A DNA stretch of 64,000 nucleotides, taken from the NCBI GenBank assembly GCA_032209605.1, contig JASFXZ010000005.1, positions 17,040,860-17,104,859 of the forward strand, in the 5' to 3' direction. Origin of the DNA: Mactromeris polynyma (Eukaryota > Mollusca > Bivalvia > Venerida > Mactridae). Shown here one piece after another: positions 12,268-22,140 of the stretch. Each line of letters starts with the position of its first letter. The stretch's first letter is position 1. Below the pieces are notes generated by a model, which searched no databases, was not told the DNA's origin, and saw only the letters and a program-made list of their open reading frames with translations. Position numbers and translations under genes: made by a program.

Positions 12268-12455
12268 TTAAAGATGTATCTGGCTTATCTGAACATATTT
12301 TTTTTGAATTGGCTTCATCCAGTATTGTTGTTACATTGGCTAAAACATCTCTAATAAGAACCATTGCTATGTATAACCGATGTATAACCGATTGAAAATA
12401 TATTTTTTACCATATTTATAACAGACAAAACTTGTAAAATAGCCTGATTGTTAAA
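12268..12455 (+). mobile_element. TIR element, family A, 3'-truncated
   Basis: It begins TTAAAGATGTATCTGGCTTA and carries TTGGCTTCATCCAGTATTG and TCTCTAATAAGAACCATTGC. Homology fades after AGCCTGATTGTTAAAAAA, and the distal end (GAGCATAATAT...) is absent. ATGTATAACCG is duplicated inside this copy. Confidence 0.75.
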
Positions 12456-12840
12456 AAAACAATTATACACATGTATGTAATTTACGGTAGAAATTGATTT
12501 CTTGCATTTTTATTAATGAGCGACTGCAGATATATTATCCCTCCTTGTTGATGGTTTGATGAGTTCCTGCTACTTAGAATCGTCATATGTTTGGTTTTTA
12601 TCCTGAATCATGTCCTTAATGTCGTGCTTACATCGGAGTTTGAAACCACATTTATGTAAAGACTTGTCCAGTAGTCCAGAGTAGGACATCCATTGTGCCT
12701 ACAGTATATAAATGGTTGATGATATAGATAGGGGTCCATTCGAACCATAAGCAAAGTAATAATTTCTTATGTTTTTCAAAAGCAGTCACTTCTATCGAAA
12801 AGCATTCTTCGAACTACCTGTCGAGACATATATTGTACAT

Positions 12841-13043
12841 TTTAAACTTATTTATTTTACATCGATTGTGAAAGTTGTTTTACAACTTATACTTATCACT
12901 CTCGATGACATCTTCCTGGCTACCAACCAGTACTCGCGACAAATTTAGGGATTGTGAAATTAGTGATCAAATCCTGCTCACCGCGGGGCTCATGACCTTC
13001 TGATCAGGAGTCAGGCGCTCTACCCCTAGACCACTGCGCCTCA
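12841..13043 (-). mobile_element. tRNA-derived SINE, second family
   Basis: On the minus strand the head reads GAGGCGCAGTGGTCTAGGGG with a perfect A box (TGGTCTAGGGG), then GCGCCTGACTCCTGATCAG. The expected B box is degenerate (GGTCATGAGCC). The body contains GTACTGGTTGGTAGCCAGGA, and the 3' end is AAATAAGTTTAAA. A second copy lies at 44154-44364. Non-coding, pol III-type retroposon. Confidence 0.8.
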
Positions 13044-14083
13044 TGCATATTGTCTCTTGGGTTTGTACCATCAAGAGGAATTCAAAGCTTGACAGGGTAA
13101 AAAGTTACACTGTACTGCTTTCTTGATTTTAGCCAAATGCATCAAATCATTAGCGTGATACGATGGGAAGAACACAAGTTGCAATGTTCTTAAAATATAC
13201 TATAAGAATCGTCATGGCATATTTGTCAACCTCTGGCTTATAACTGGTAACAAAGTAATTATTTTTTATCTTACGATGATTTGACGGGTGGATTGAGTAT
13301 CTAATAAACAATCGACAGTATACTGCATGTATGGGATAAAAACGACAACGTTATACCTACGACTGGAATATGTTTTATGGAATGTGTACTTTTGTTTCGA
13401 AACTAAACCAAAAGAAATGATTGGTCATACTTAATGAGTCTAACCAGACTATACACAAATGAAGTCATGTGCTGCCACGACTGATGGATTTGTTGGTTTA
13501 GATACGAAACTCCGCATGTCCACCTTTTCACCGGGAAATGATTTATTAACTGGGCAATCATGTCAAACCGAGCGAGTAATTGTGTTTTTTATTGTCGTAA
13601 GTCGTGCGAGCGATTATCCTTCGTGGTAATAATATTAATTGAATTTGGTCACGCATGTTTATACTATATCATACTGTTATAAAGCATAGTCACGTGACAT
13701 CAACTAAAAGCTTAAAGGGCAGCGTTTTAGAACAGTTGAATAACTGACTTCCAATCAACTCTCCCTCCCTCTCTGTCAATTAGTTAGTGGCTACCGCTGT
13801 GTTTTTCATTCTACATGTATATTGGTTGTAAAGTACGGCGCCGAGGTGCTCCGAATGCGAATTATGGTTCACCGCACGGTGATTTTTACGGTAAAGAGAG
13901 TGCGAGTAATTGATGTGAGGTCACTTGTCCTCACAATAATTTGATATTTGCAAAATTATCAACACCCACTAAGACGTCAAATAAGCCGATGTAAAAGTGA
14001 GGACAGAGATTTGTCCTCACGGTACAAAACGTGACCCCACAACGTGGGTCTAAGAGATAACAACTGTCCTCACTTGTTGGTGT
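13044..14083. other. No gene; inverted GTGAGGACA motifs near the right end
   Basis: Mostly unremarkable AT-rich DNA. GTGAGG and TGTCCTCAC words recur in both orientations between about 13915 and 14075, able to form small hairpins. No TIR element boundaries were found. Confidence 0.4.
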
Positions 14084-14525
14084 GTGTACTCCCTCTCTCT
14101 TGCTCAATCACTCTCTACTTTCTTTCCAATCTCCCCCCTCCCCCCTCTCTCTCTCTATCTCTCTCTCTCTCTCTGTCTTGCTCTCTGTTCTTCACCATAT
14201 TCATACCCCTCTCTTCCTCCACCCATTTCCTTTCCAAAAACTCCTTCCTTTCGCTCCCCCCTCTCCTGCAACCTCTATCCTGCTCTTTATTTTACTCTCC
14301 CCTCTTTCCCGCCTTCCCTTTCCTTCAACAATCTTTCCTTCCCCTCATTTCTCTTTCCAATCACTCCCTCCCTTTCGAACCCTTTCCCACCCCTCTAGTC
14401 TGCTCTTTTTCTTTATACCTCCCGTCCTCTCTTGCCTCTATCCTCTTTCCTTTCCCCTTTATCCTCTACCTCTGTCTCTCGTTCTTTATCTGTATTTATT
14501 CACAAACCCATTCTTCTCTCCAAGA
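14084..14525. repeat. Long polypyrimidine tract
   Basis: More than 400 bp are almost entirely C and T on the plus strand, including a (CT)n core at about 14142-14174 and many CTCCC/TTCC runs. Three overlapping open frames exist here, rich in Ser/Pro/Leu/Phe, only because stop codons need purines; they are not genes. Confidence 0.9.
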
Positions 14526-15017
14526 TTAAGTTCAGGCATTCTACTAACTTTTAATTTACCAATCTTGGTGTATATTTTTTGGGTCATTGGTTTTACAAGT
14601 GATTTATCAAAGAACGTAATCGTGACGTGCCGATCTTAGTTCGCATTAATTTCACCTGATTTTAAAGCCATTAGCTTGTGTTGTGTTTTAAGACTTTCTG
14701 TTATGTAAACTTGACTTTATTACTTGAAGTAAGTTTAGATGTATGAAGACAACGAACATCTCAGATCACTGACATCGTGACATAATGATGCTGGGAGCTT
14801 TCTAGTTCATTGCACAGTTACAGATACTTAGAAGTCAAATCTATTAAACATCGAGTCTGGCCGGTATAACTTTGTTGAGAATACGAGAATGCTAGAAGGA
14901 GTTGTTTGTTATGTATTAGTAGATACAGTAACATCTCCATTAAACGATACCTCCATATTAAGACCATGTCGTTAAAAAGCTAATTATTATGGACCCGTTT
15001 TAAACATTTCTTCACAG
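14526..15017. other. No gene; possible fragment of a family B relative
   Basis: At about 14928-14976 the words TACAGTAACATCTCC and CTCCATATTAAGACCATG resemble one end of the TACAGT-type elements without a matching second end. Nothing else was recognised. Confidence 0.4.
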
Positions 15018-15198
15018 TACAGTAAGACCTCACTTATTGACCACCTCAATAATAAGACCACCACAAAATAAAGAACATATTTTTCAAGTTCATTTTCACT
15101 GTTTTGCTCATTATTCAACCTCAATATTAATACCACCTCAATAAGACGACTAGTTTTCAAGGGTCCAATAAGTGGTCTTATTATCGAGTTTTTCTGTA
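15018..15198. mobile_element. Palindromic TIR element, family B
   Basis: TACAGTAAGACCTCACTTAT opens the copy and TATCGAGTTTTTCTGTA closes it. AAGACCACC words are inverted within. First of four copies within 1.3 kb. Confidence 0.8.
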
Positions 15199-15334
15199 CT
15201 ATAGGTAAAGATATTTATCGCGCATAGTCGAGCATACGCTATATGACGGGTGCGTTAGTTTTGCGCTATCTTCAAAGTAGTTGGGTTATGTATCGCGATC
15301 AGATAAATATATACATGTTATAAGTTAATGAATT

Positions 15335-15493
15335 GCAGTAAAAAATCACTTAACGGCCATCTCAAGAATAAGACCACCTCAATTAATAAGAACACAATTT
15401 CCAAGTCCATTTTCACTTTTTTGCCATTTATTCAACCTCAATATTCAGACCATCCCCAATAAGAGGACAAGTTTCAAGGGTTCCAGTTTATTG
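15335..15493. mobile_element. Family B element, truncated at the right by the next copy
   Basis: It starts GCAGTAAAAAATCACTTAAC and carries the usual interior (CAAGTCCATTTTCACT, ATTCAACCTCAATATT). It ends at AAGGGTTCCAGTTTATTG, where the next copy begins, so the expected TGGTCTTATTATTGAGG arm is missing. Confidence 0.75.
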
Positions 15494-15675
15494 TACAGTA
15501 AAACCTCACTTAAAGACCACCTCAAAAATAAGACCACCTAAATATTAAGACCACACTTTTCAAGTCCATTTTGACTGTTCCACTCTTTAGTCAACCTCAA
15601 TATTAAGACCACCTCAATATTAAGACCAGTGTTCAAGGATCCCAAGGGTGGTCTTAATATTGAGGTTTTATTGTA
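15494..15675. mobile_element. Palindromic TIR element, family B
   Basis: A complete copy opening TACAGTAAAACCTCACTTAA and closing AATATTGAGGTTTTATTGTA. It directly abuts the truncated copy at its left. Confidence 0.85.
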
Positions 15676-16079
15676 CATACGAAACAATATTTCACAGTAA
15701 ATGAAACGAAAAGAAACATGGGCAAAACAATTAAAACTCGTAACATAATGTATAATAAACGTTATGAATCAGCATGCTTCAGACTGTCAAGGTCTGAGAT
15801 CAGCTAAAGATTTGAATGTCATGACGCAAAATGATTATTATGAATTTTTATAGGCAAATACGATATCAGAAATTATTTTATCAAAAGAAAATAATGCTTC
15901 CCGTGGGGAATATATGAATGAGTTTGCGCGTTTAAGTAACAGTAATTAACGTAATTATTATGCTAGCTTGAAACTCGAACTTCACAATCACAAAATAGGA
16001 ATGATTACTGAAAAGTAACCCGGGAAGACCAAGTCATTGAAATTGATTAATATTAGGTTGTTATAACTTGTTTCAAAAT

Positions 16080-16136
16080 CGAGATGAAGTTAAAGTTTAT
16101 TTTCATTTTGAATCCATTAAGCCATATGGCTCATGA
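16080..16136 (-). repeat. Likely LINE 3' end fragment
   Basis: Read on the minus strand, CCTCATGAGCCATATGGCTT is followed by AATGGATTC and AAAATAAACTTTAA. This parallels GGGCCATGTGGCTTATTGAA...AATAAATAAAC near 9281-9328 on the plus strand. It probably marks the polyadenylation end of a short 5'-truncated non-LTR insertion. No coding part is present. Confidence 0.4.
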
Positions 16137-16157
16137 GGACAAACAAATATGTACATA

Positions 16158-16340
16158 CAGTAAAATCTCAATACTAAGGCCACCCTTGGAACCCTTGATG
16201 ACTGGTCGTAATATTGAGGTGGTCTTCATATTGAGGTTGAATAAATAGCAAAACAGTGAAAATGGACTTGAAAATTATGTTCCTAATTTTGAGGTGGTCT
16301 TATTATTGAGGTGTTTTTTAAGTGAGGGTTTTACTTTATA
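16158..16340. mobile_element. Palindromic TIR element, family B (inverted orientation)
   Basis: It opens TACAGTAAAATCTCAATACT and closes AAGTGAGGGTTTTACTTTA. The arms are in the opposite order to the 15.0-15.7 kb copies, showing independent insertion. Confidence 0.8.
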
Positions 16341-17142
16341 TACACACATACATATATGAGACGGAGAAGGAACACTAGAACAATTATTCAAAAAAAAACA
16401 TAAGATTACAGTTGAAAAACAAACTGAAGACACTTTATAAATAAGTTTAAACTAAAGAAATGATGTCTACAAAGAATCTGTTGCGCCCATAGCTATCCGT
16501 ATTACGATCAACACATTTTTTACAATCTGTGTGAAAAGTATACAACTATTTTGTGATGCGTTTCTTTACTATATCTATGCAATACAGGCGGTTAAAGACA
16601 TTGACGGGGTATCGATTTTTTTTGAATAATCGACCCAGATTTTAAGCGGTATCAGGTGACCGTCATAGCGGTCGAAACAATTACCGAATCAAAATTGTAA
16701 TTTGATAATATCGACAAATAGTTTACTTTAGTCTTTTTTAAATGTCATCTGATTTGTTTACATAAGTGTCCCGATAATTGACGTTCCAGATAATGGCCCG
16801 GGACAGGGGGCAAGTAAAGGGGACGAAAACGATTCTTTAGGTTGCAATTAATTAAAGACATTGATAGAGAAGAACAATGACGTTAATTGTAAAACTGTAT
16901 GCTGAATTATTTGGTATAAACTAGTATTAGTTATTGTATTAGAATCATTTAACTTAGTTGATAAAACGATATTCGAATATATTCATTAAGGCCATACTGT
17001 TTTTGAGGGTTTTTATCGTCTCATTGCTATTATCGTCAACAGGATGGTCTACTCGAAGTACCGCCATGTGCATCGTCTCAAGAAAATAGTACATGTAAAT
17101 TCCTCTGATTTTATTACAGATTTGATGAGTATAATTATCTTA

Positions 17143-18023
17143 TTTTTGTTAAGCGTCAACCTTGGTTCTTGAAAACTAGCTAACAATTCGAAAACATAAA
17201 CGCAAAGCCAGATAATTGACTATGTATCATTTTTTATTAGAATGTCCGTTATACCAAGAAATTCGTCAAGTTCATATTAAAAAATATTATTGGAAAAATG
17301 CAAATATCATTAAATTTATTGACTTGATCAATTCAAAAAACAAAACTATTATAAGAAATATTGCCATGTACACTTACAAATCATTTGAAATGAGAAACAA
17401 AACATTTTATATGAATTAAAATACTCTCATGCAGCTTAGTACTCCATGTATCCAATGTCTAACTATACTTACATTATTTTATAGATACTGTTGTTTGTTG
17501 TTGTTGCTTTTTTTCAGTACAATGTTTATACTTATATAGGTTCAATAGATTATATTATTATATGTAAAATTAACGCTATTTAGATAGTATCACATTTTGT
17601 ACAAAAACTGTTAAAACTATGTACATATATTATGATAGTATTGATGTGGCCATTGACCACATATATTGTAATTGTTCAACTGTTGATTTTGTATACTCAT
17701 AGACTATCAAGTCTAATGTATTGAGAAATAAACACTATCTAAACACTATCTATCATTTCACATGTTTTAATGAGGTAGAACATGATACAAATATCATTAA
17801 AAACCTTGTTTCTTTATAAAACATAAGAATTCTACCAGAAAAACTGACTAGTTTTTACTCACTATTTTCAAACATGCAAGTGAACAAAATATTTATAAAA
17901 ACATACGTAAATACACAAAGACACAGCGGTTACTTCCCTTGGCGATTTTTTAAACTCACAAAAAATGTTTTGTTTTTGCACAAAAAGCTCAAAACCTAGG
18001 TGCAAGCGGACGCTTAACAAAAA
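17143..18023. mobile_element. TIR element, family E, TA-flanked, carrying a LINE fragment
   Basis: A perfect 15-bp TIR, TTTTTGTTAAGCGTC on the left and GACGCTTAACAAAAA on the right, is flanked on both sides by TA, consistent with a TA target duplication. The right arm (TTGTTTCTTTATAAAACATA, TTTTTACTCACTATTTTCAA, CAAAACCTAGG) is shared with the copy at 29887-30159. The left arm is interrupted at about 17216 by the 3' end of a LINE (to about 17759). No transposase is encoded. Confidence 0.85.
17216..17759 (+). pseudogene. 5'-truncated LINE: last codons of the RT ORF plus 3'UTR
   Basis: The frame from 17216 to 17419 encodes about 67 residues containing MYHFLLECPLY, which aligns by eye with YHFLLTCPLY in the LINE at 22141-24676. 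That is the distal half (H-X4-C) of a C-X2-C-X9-H-X4-C cluster near the LINE C terminus. The final residues are Lys/Asn-rich. The 3'UTR ends AATAAACACTATCTAAACAC with a repeated AAACACTATC tail, as in non-LTR elements with short tandem tails. Everything upstream (endonuclease and most of RT) is missing. It lies inside TIR element 17143-18023. Confidence 0.7.
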
Positions 18024-18463
18024 TATAAAATGGCATGGCCTAATTGCATGCAGTTCCCTATATATTGAACTTGTGATGCATGAAAAAAATTAATTAACAT
18101 TAATCTACGTGTGGTATCTTTAAGTATCAATTATTGTGCTCGAAAGGAATGTTGTGCACAGCCTAGCTTTTAGAGTAGTGTCATTATCTGGCGTAAAAAC
18201 ATAAAAAAACTTATATAGCATATTTCATGCGCATAATAATACCTGTCAATTGGGCATTGAGCGCTTTGTACTACACGGTAAATCCAAAATCTGTTTAATC
18301 ACGCAATCATGATATTCTGAAATGAGATTTTAATTTTGTCTTTTTATGTTTTGTATGGCTTTAACAAAATACATGTATATTGGTTACACATTTAGTCGTC
18401 TATATAGTTAACAGAACGGAGGAATTTGACTAGTAATGCTATATATGTGTTCGTCTTTTAATT

Positions 18464-18639
18464 ACATTAATCCTCTCTTAAAGACCACCTCAATAATAAG
18501 ACAACCTCAAAATTTAGAATACAATTTTCAAGTCCGTTTTCACAGTTTGCTCTTCAATCCTCAGTAAGAAGAACATCTCAATATGAAGACTGGTTGTCAA
18601 AGGCCCCAAGGGTGGTCGTATTATTGAGGTTTTACTGTA
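18464..18639. mobile_element. Family B element, left end worn
   Basis: The left end lacks the TACAGTAAAAC start and begins near CATTAATCCTCTCTTAAAGA. The right end, ATTATTGAGGTTTTACTGTA, is intact. The interior AAGACCACCTCAATAATAAG is typical. Confidence 0.75.
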
Positions 18640-18750
18640 TTTCATGATTATATAAATGGTATTTTCTATACTTCATGATGTGAGTGCACACGTACTTATG
18701 TAATGTCGGAAACATAACTCGAACTTATCATTGAGTATACCTTAGGGAGC

Positions 18751-19034
18751 AAAACCCGGTTTTAAACTGGGTTTAATCCGAGTTAAACACGACGGTATTG
18801 GCACCGGGTAAAGAGTGGCCCTATAAACTTACCGAGCAGGTTTTTTCTAGGAAAATATGGGTTTTCCAAAGAAAAAATCCTACAAAAAACACTGTTTTTT
18901 AACCAACTTAGTTTTTCAACACACTTCTCCAGAAGTTGTTTTTTTATTGGCTAAAAGTGAGCATTACGTTAGACATAACAATCAACTTTTTCCAGAGAAG
19001 CGAGTAAAAAAAAACACTGGTTTAAGCGGGTTTT
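18751..19034. mobile_element. Possible TIR element with AAAACCCG ends
   Basis: The left AAAACCCGGTTTTAAACTGG and the right end, which reads AAAACCCGCTTAAACCAGTG as reverse complement, match imperfectly. The interior is T/A-run rich and non-coding. It ends about 30 bp before the 48-bp satellite. Single copy here, so the call is tentative. Confidence 0.45.
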
Positions 19035-19063
19035 AATTTTTTTTTTCAAACGAACTTTAAAGT

Positions 19064-20257
19064 CGTTGATTGTCATATGTCGAGCCTAGCTAAACATTCG
19101 ATATGTTTAACGTCGAATATCAAACGTCGAGCCTAGCTAATCATTCTATATGTTTGAATGTCGAATATCGCACGTCGAGTCTAGCTAAAAATTCTATATG
19201 TTTGAATGTCGATTGTCGTATGTCGAGCCTAGCTAAATATTCAATATGTTTGAATGTCGATTGTCGTACGTCGAGCCTAGCTAAACATTCAATATGTTTG
19301 AATGTCGATTGTCGTATGTCGAGCCTAGCTAAACATTCAATATGTTTGAATGTCGATTGTCGTACGTCGAGCCTAGCTAAACATTCAATATGTTTGAATG
19401 TCGATTGTCGTATGTCGAGCCTAGCTAAACATTCAATATGTTTGAATGTCGATTGTCGTACGTCGAGCCTAGCTAAACATTCAATATGTTTGAATGTCGA
19501 TTGTCGTACGTCGAGCCTAGCTAAACATTCAATATGTTTGAATGTCGATTGTCGTACGTCGAGCCTAGCTAAACATTCAATATGTTTGAATGTCGATTGT
19601 CGTACGTCGAGCCTAGCTAAACATTCGATATGTTTGAATGTCGAATATCGTACGTCGAGCCTAGCTAAACATTCGATATGTTTGAATGTCGATTGTCGTA
19701 CGTCGAGCCTAGCTAAACATTCGATATGTTTGAATGTCGAATATCGTACGTCGAGCCTAGCTAAACATTCGATATGTTTGAATGTCGAATATCGTACGTC
19801 GAGTCTAGCTAAACATTCCATATATTGGACTGTCGAATATCGAACGTCGAGTCTAGCTAACAATTATATATGTTTGAATTTCGATTGTCGTACGTCGAGC
19901 CTAGCTAAACATTCAATATGTTTGAATGTCGATTGTCGTATGTCGAGCCTAGCTAAACATTCAATATGTTTGAATGTCGATTGTCGTACGTCGAGTCTAG
20001 CTAATCATTTGATATGTTTGAATGTCGATTGTCGTACGTCGAACCTAGCTAAACATTCAATATGTTTGAATGTCGAATATCGAACGTCGAGCCTAGCTAA
20101 ACATTCGATATGTTTGAATGTCGAATATCGAACGTCGAGCCTAGCTAAACATTCATTATGTTTGAATGTCGAATATGGAACGTCGAGCCTAGCTAAACAT
20201 TCGATATGTTTGAGTATCGAATATGGAACGTCGAGCCTAGCTAAACATTCAATATGT
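19064..20257. repeat. 48-bp satellite array, about 25 copies
   Basis: The unit contains TCGAGCCTAGCTAAACATTC, AATATGTTTGAATGTCGA and a variable TTGTCGTACG or ATATCGAACG block. Because 48 is a multiple of three and the unit has no stops in some frames, 415-codon (plus) and 240-codon (minus) ORFs run through it, repeating a 16-residue motif (LNVDCRTSSLAKHSIC). I see no start context, signal or independent support, so I treat it as non-coding satellite. Unit variants (TTGTCGTACG versus ATATCGAACG) alternate and then cluster along the array. Confidence 0.93.
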
Positions 20258-21164
20258 ATATATAATTCAACAACCCTTGATATTGCACATTCAATTAGAC
20301 GCATTCACCAAACATCTCCAAGCCAGCCATGCTTTGTATACTGCAACTAATTGTTACAATGTGAAGCCGAGATAATTAATGTGTTCTTAATTTACCAACC
20401 AATTAATAAAACATATGTGTGTACATTGTACACGTCGAAATAAATATTCTGTTCTGTTCTATGTTAGACTAGTCCAACTTCTGGTAGAAAATATTCTTAC
20501 AGTAAGAACATTGTCAGTCTTGCGGTTTGTTTCACTATTTTATGAGTTTGTGGTTAATTATGTACTGGGTGCGCTTCAAAGAGTCACATCACCAAAATTA
20601 TGTATTAAATTCCGGTGCTTAGACTGACAAAGCATACAATTATCTGCAGATGTTGGAAAAATCAAATTTTCTCGAGAATTTATCGTCATTTTGTTACAGC
20701 GAAGGCGCCATTCCCCTTTACGTTAACTTATTTGTTCCAAATATGCTTCATTGTTTGATCAAACAAACGTATAAATCATAGATAGTGTGTGTCTTAAACT
20801 GCTTGAATGATCGTGCTAGCAGTTATATGATTGGTAAAGGAAAGGAATTAGAGACAAACGCAGTGCATTTTCAAATTGCATCGCCACAAAATCTACTTAC
20901 TCGAGCAAAAATATAGAAAAAAACGCAAATCTGTGCCGATGTTTAGTTTCATAAAAAGTTAGTTTCACCCCCTCCCCGCCTTTGTAAGTTAACTTCAAAC
21001 TTCGGAGTGTGAAATCTACGCATAGTAATAATTTGACAAACATATTTGGACTTTTTGAACGTTTTTTTTTCAAAAAGTTACATGACTCAGCTTATAGGTA
21101 CTTAGAAATAAGTACTATGTATTAAAAATAAGAACTATATCTGGCATGTTAATCATATTCTGAG
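20258..21164. other. No gene; LINE-like tail near the left
   Basis: AATAAATATTCTGTTCTGTT at about 20440-20460 resembles the tandem tail of a non-LTR element. The rest, including a 70-codon ORF at 20415, shows no recognised feature. Confidence 0.4.
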
Positions 21165-21335
21165 TACAGTAAAACCTCAATAATAAGACCACCCTTGGTA
21201 CCCTTGAAAACTGGTCTTAATAATGAGGTGGTCTTAATATTGCGATTGAATAAAGAACAGAATAGTGAAAATTGTGTTCGTAATTTTAAGGTTGTCTTAT
21301 TATTGAGGTGGTTTTTAAGTGAGATTTTAATGTAT
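21165..21335. mobile_element. Palindromic TIR element, family B
   Basis: It opens TACAGTAAAACCTCAATAAT and closes AAGTGAGATTTTAATGTA. The orientation matches the copy at 16158-16340. Confidence 0.8.
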
Positions 21336-22020
21336 ATTAATGTTAAAATTTATGTACCTGTCTAAAAACAAAAATAAATGGGGTTACCCTGTTAGGGCAT
21401 GGAAAAAAGTTAGTTTCATTTCTCTTCTGTGTATGTCGTTTACTATTCTGCATCAATGTGTTCTGAATGAATTATGAAACATTTATGTGTGTAAAATATT
21501 TATATATGATACTTTAAATCTTACTGTATTATCCAAAAAAACTCCATGAATTTCACGCAGTCTCCATTTCACTGAAAATCCGTTGTCATTCACGTTTCTT
21601 GTTTAATAAAAGGTTACGTTGCATATTTAACTAAAGACAAAATGATATAAAGAAATGGACGACTCGAGCTTATAGATTGGATTACATAAGCTGACAGCAC
21701 CACGAAATGGAACCAGACAATACTGCATACAACTGGCTTATGATCATAATCCTACAAAGTTCAATTCCCAATTTGAGTTTGTCGTTTTTTAAACCCGAAC
21801 GTCACGCATAAGACAAATCAACTGAACAAAATCTCCCCGTGAGTTTAAAGATATATTATGCTCAATTTTAGGTTTATTTGTTTACTTAAACAAACATGAA
21901 ACATATATATTATCTAGTTAAAACTTCAATAAATATGCATAAACACAGAAAACATTTAGAATGTATTTCTCTGTTGTTTACGGTGGCACAGAGGTGACAT
22001 CCGCAACACTTTATTTATAT

Positions 22021-22134
22021 TGTGGTCACAAGTTACTAAGTTGTGGCCACGATTTAATAACTTGTGGCCACGATTTAGTAAGTTGTGGCCTCGATTCAAT
22101 AAGTTGTGGCCACGGTTTAATAACTTAGTAACTA
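22021..22134. repeat. Subterminal 21-22-bp repeats, left arm
   Basis: About five units of AAGTTGTGGCCACGATTTAA form, several containing the palindrome GTGGCCAC. They abut the LINE start at about 22135. Confidence 0.85.
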
Positions 22135-22140
22135 AGTGAG

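Noticed and set aside
14044..14639. Overlapping ORFs of 161, 185 and 104 codons
   Set aside because: They exist because a polypyrimidine tract contains few purines and therefore few stop codons; the composition is only Ser/Pro/Leu/Phe runs.
19103..20350. 415-codon plus-strand ORF and 240-codon minus-strand ORF
   Set aside because: Both are produced by a 48-bp satellite whose length is divisible by three; there is no independent coding signal, and the ORF end simply runs out of the array.
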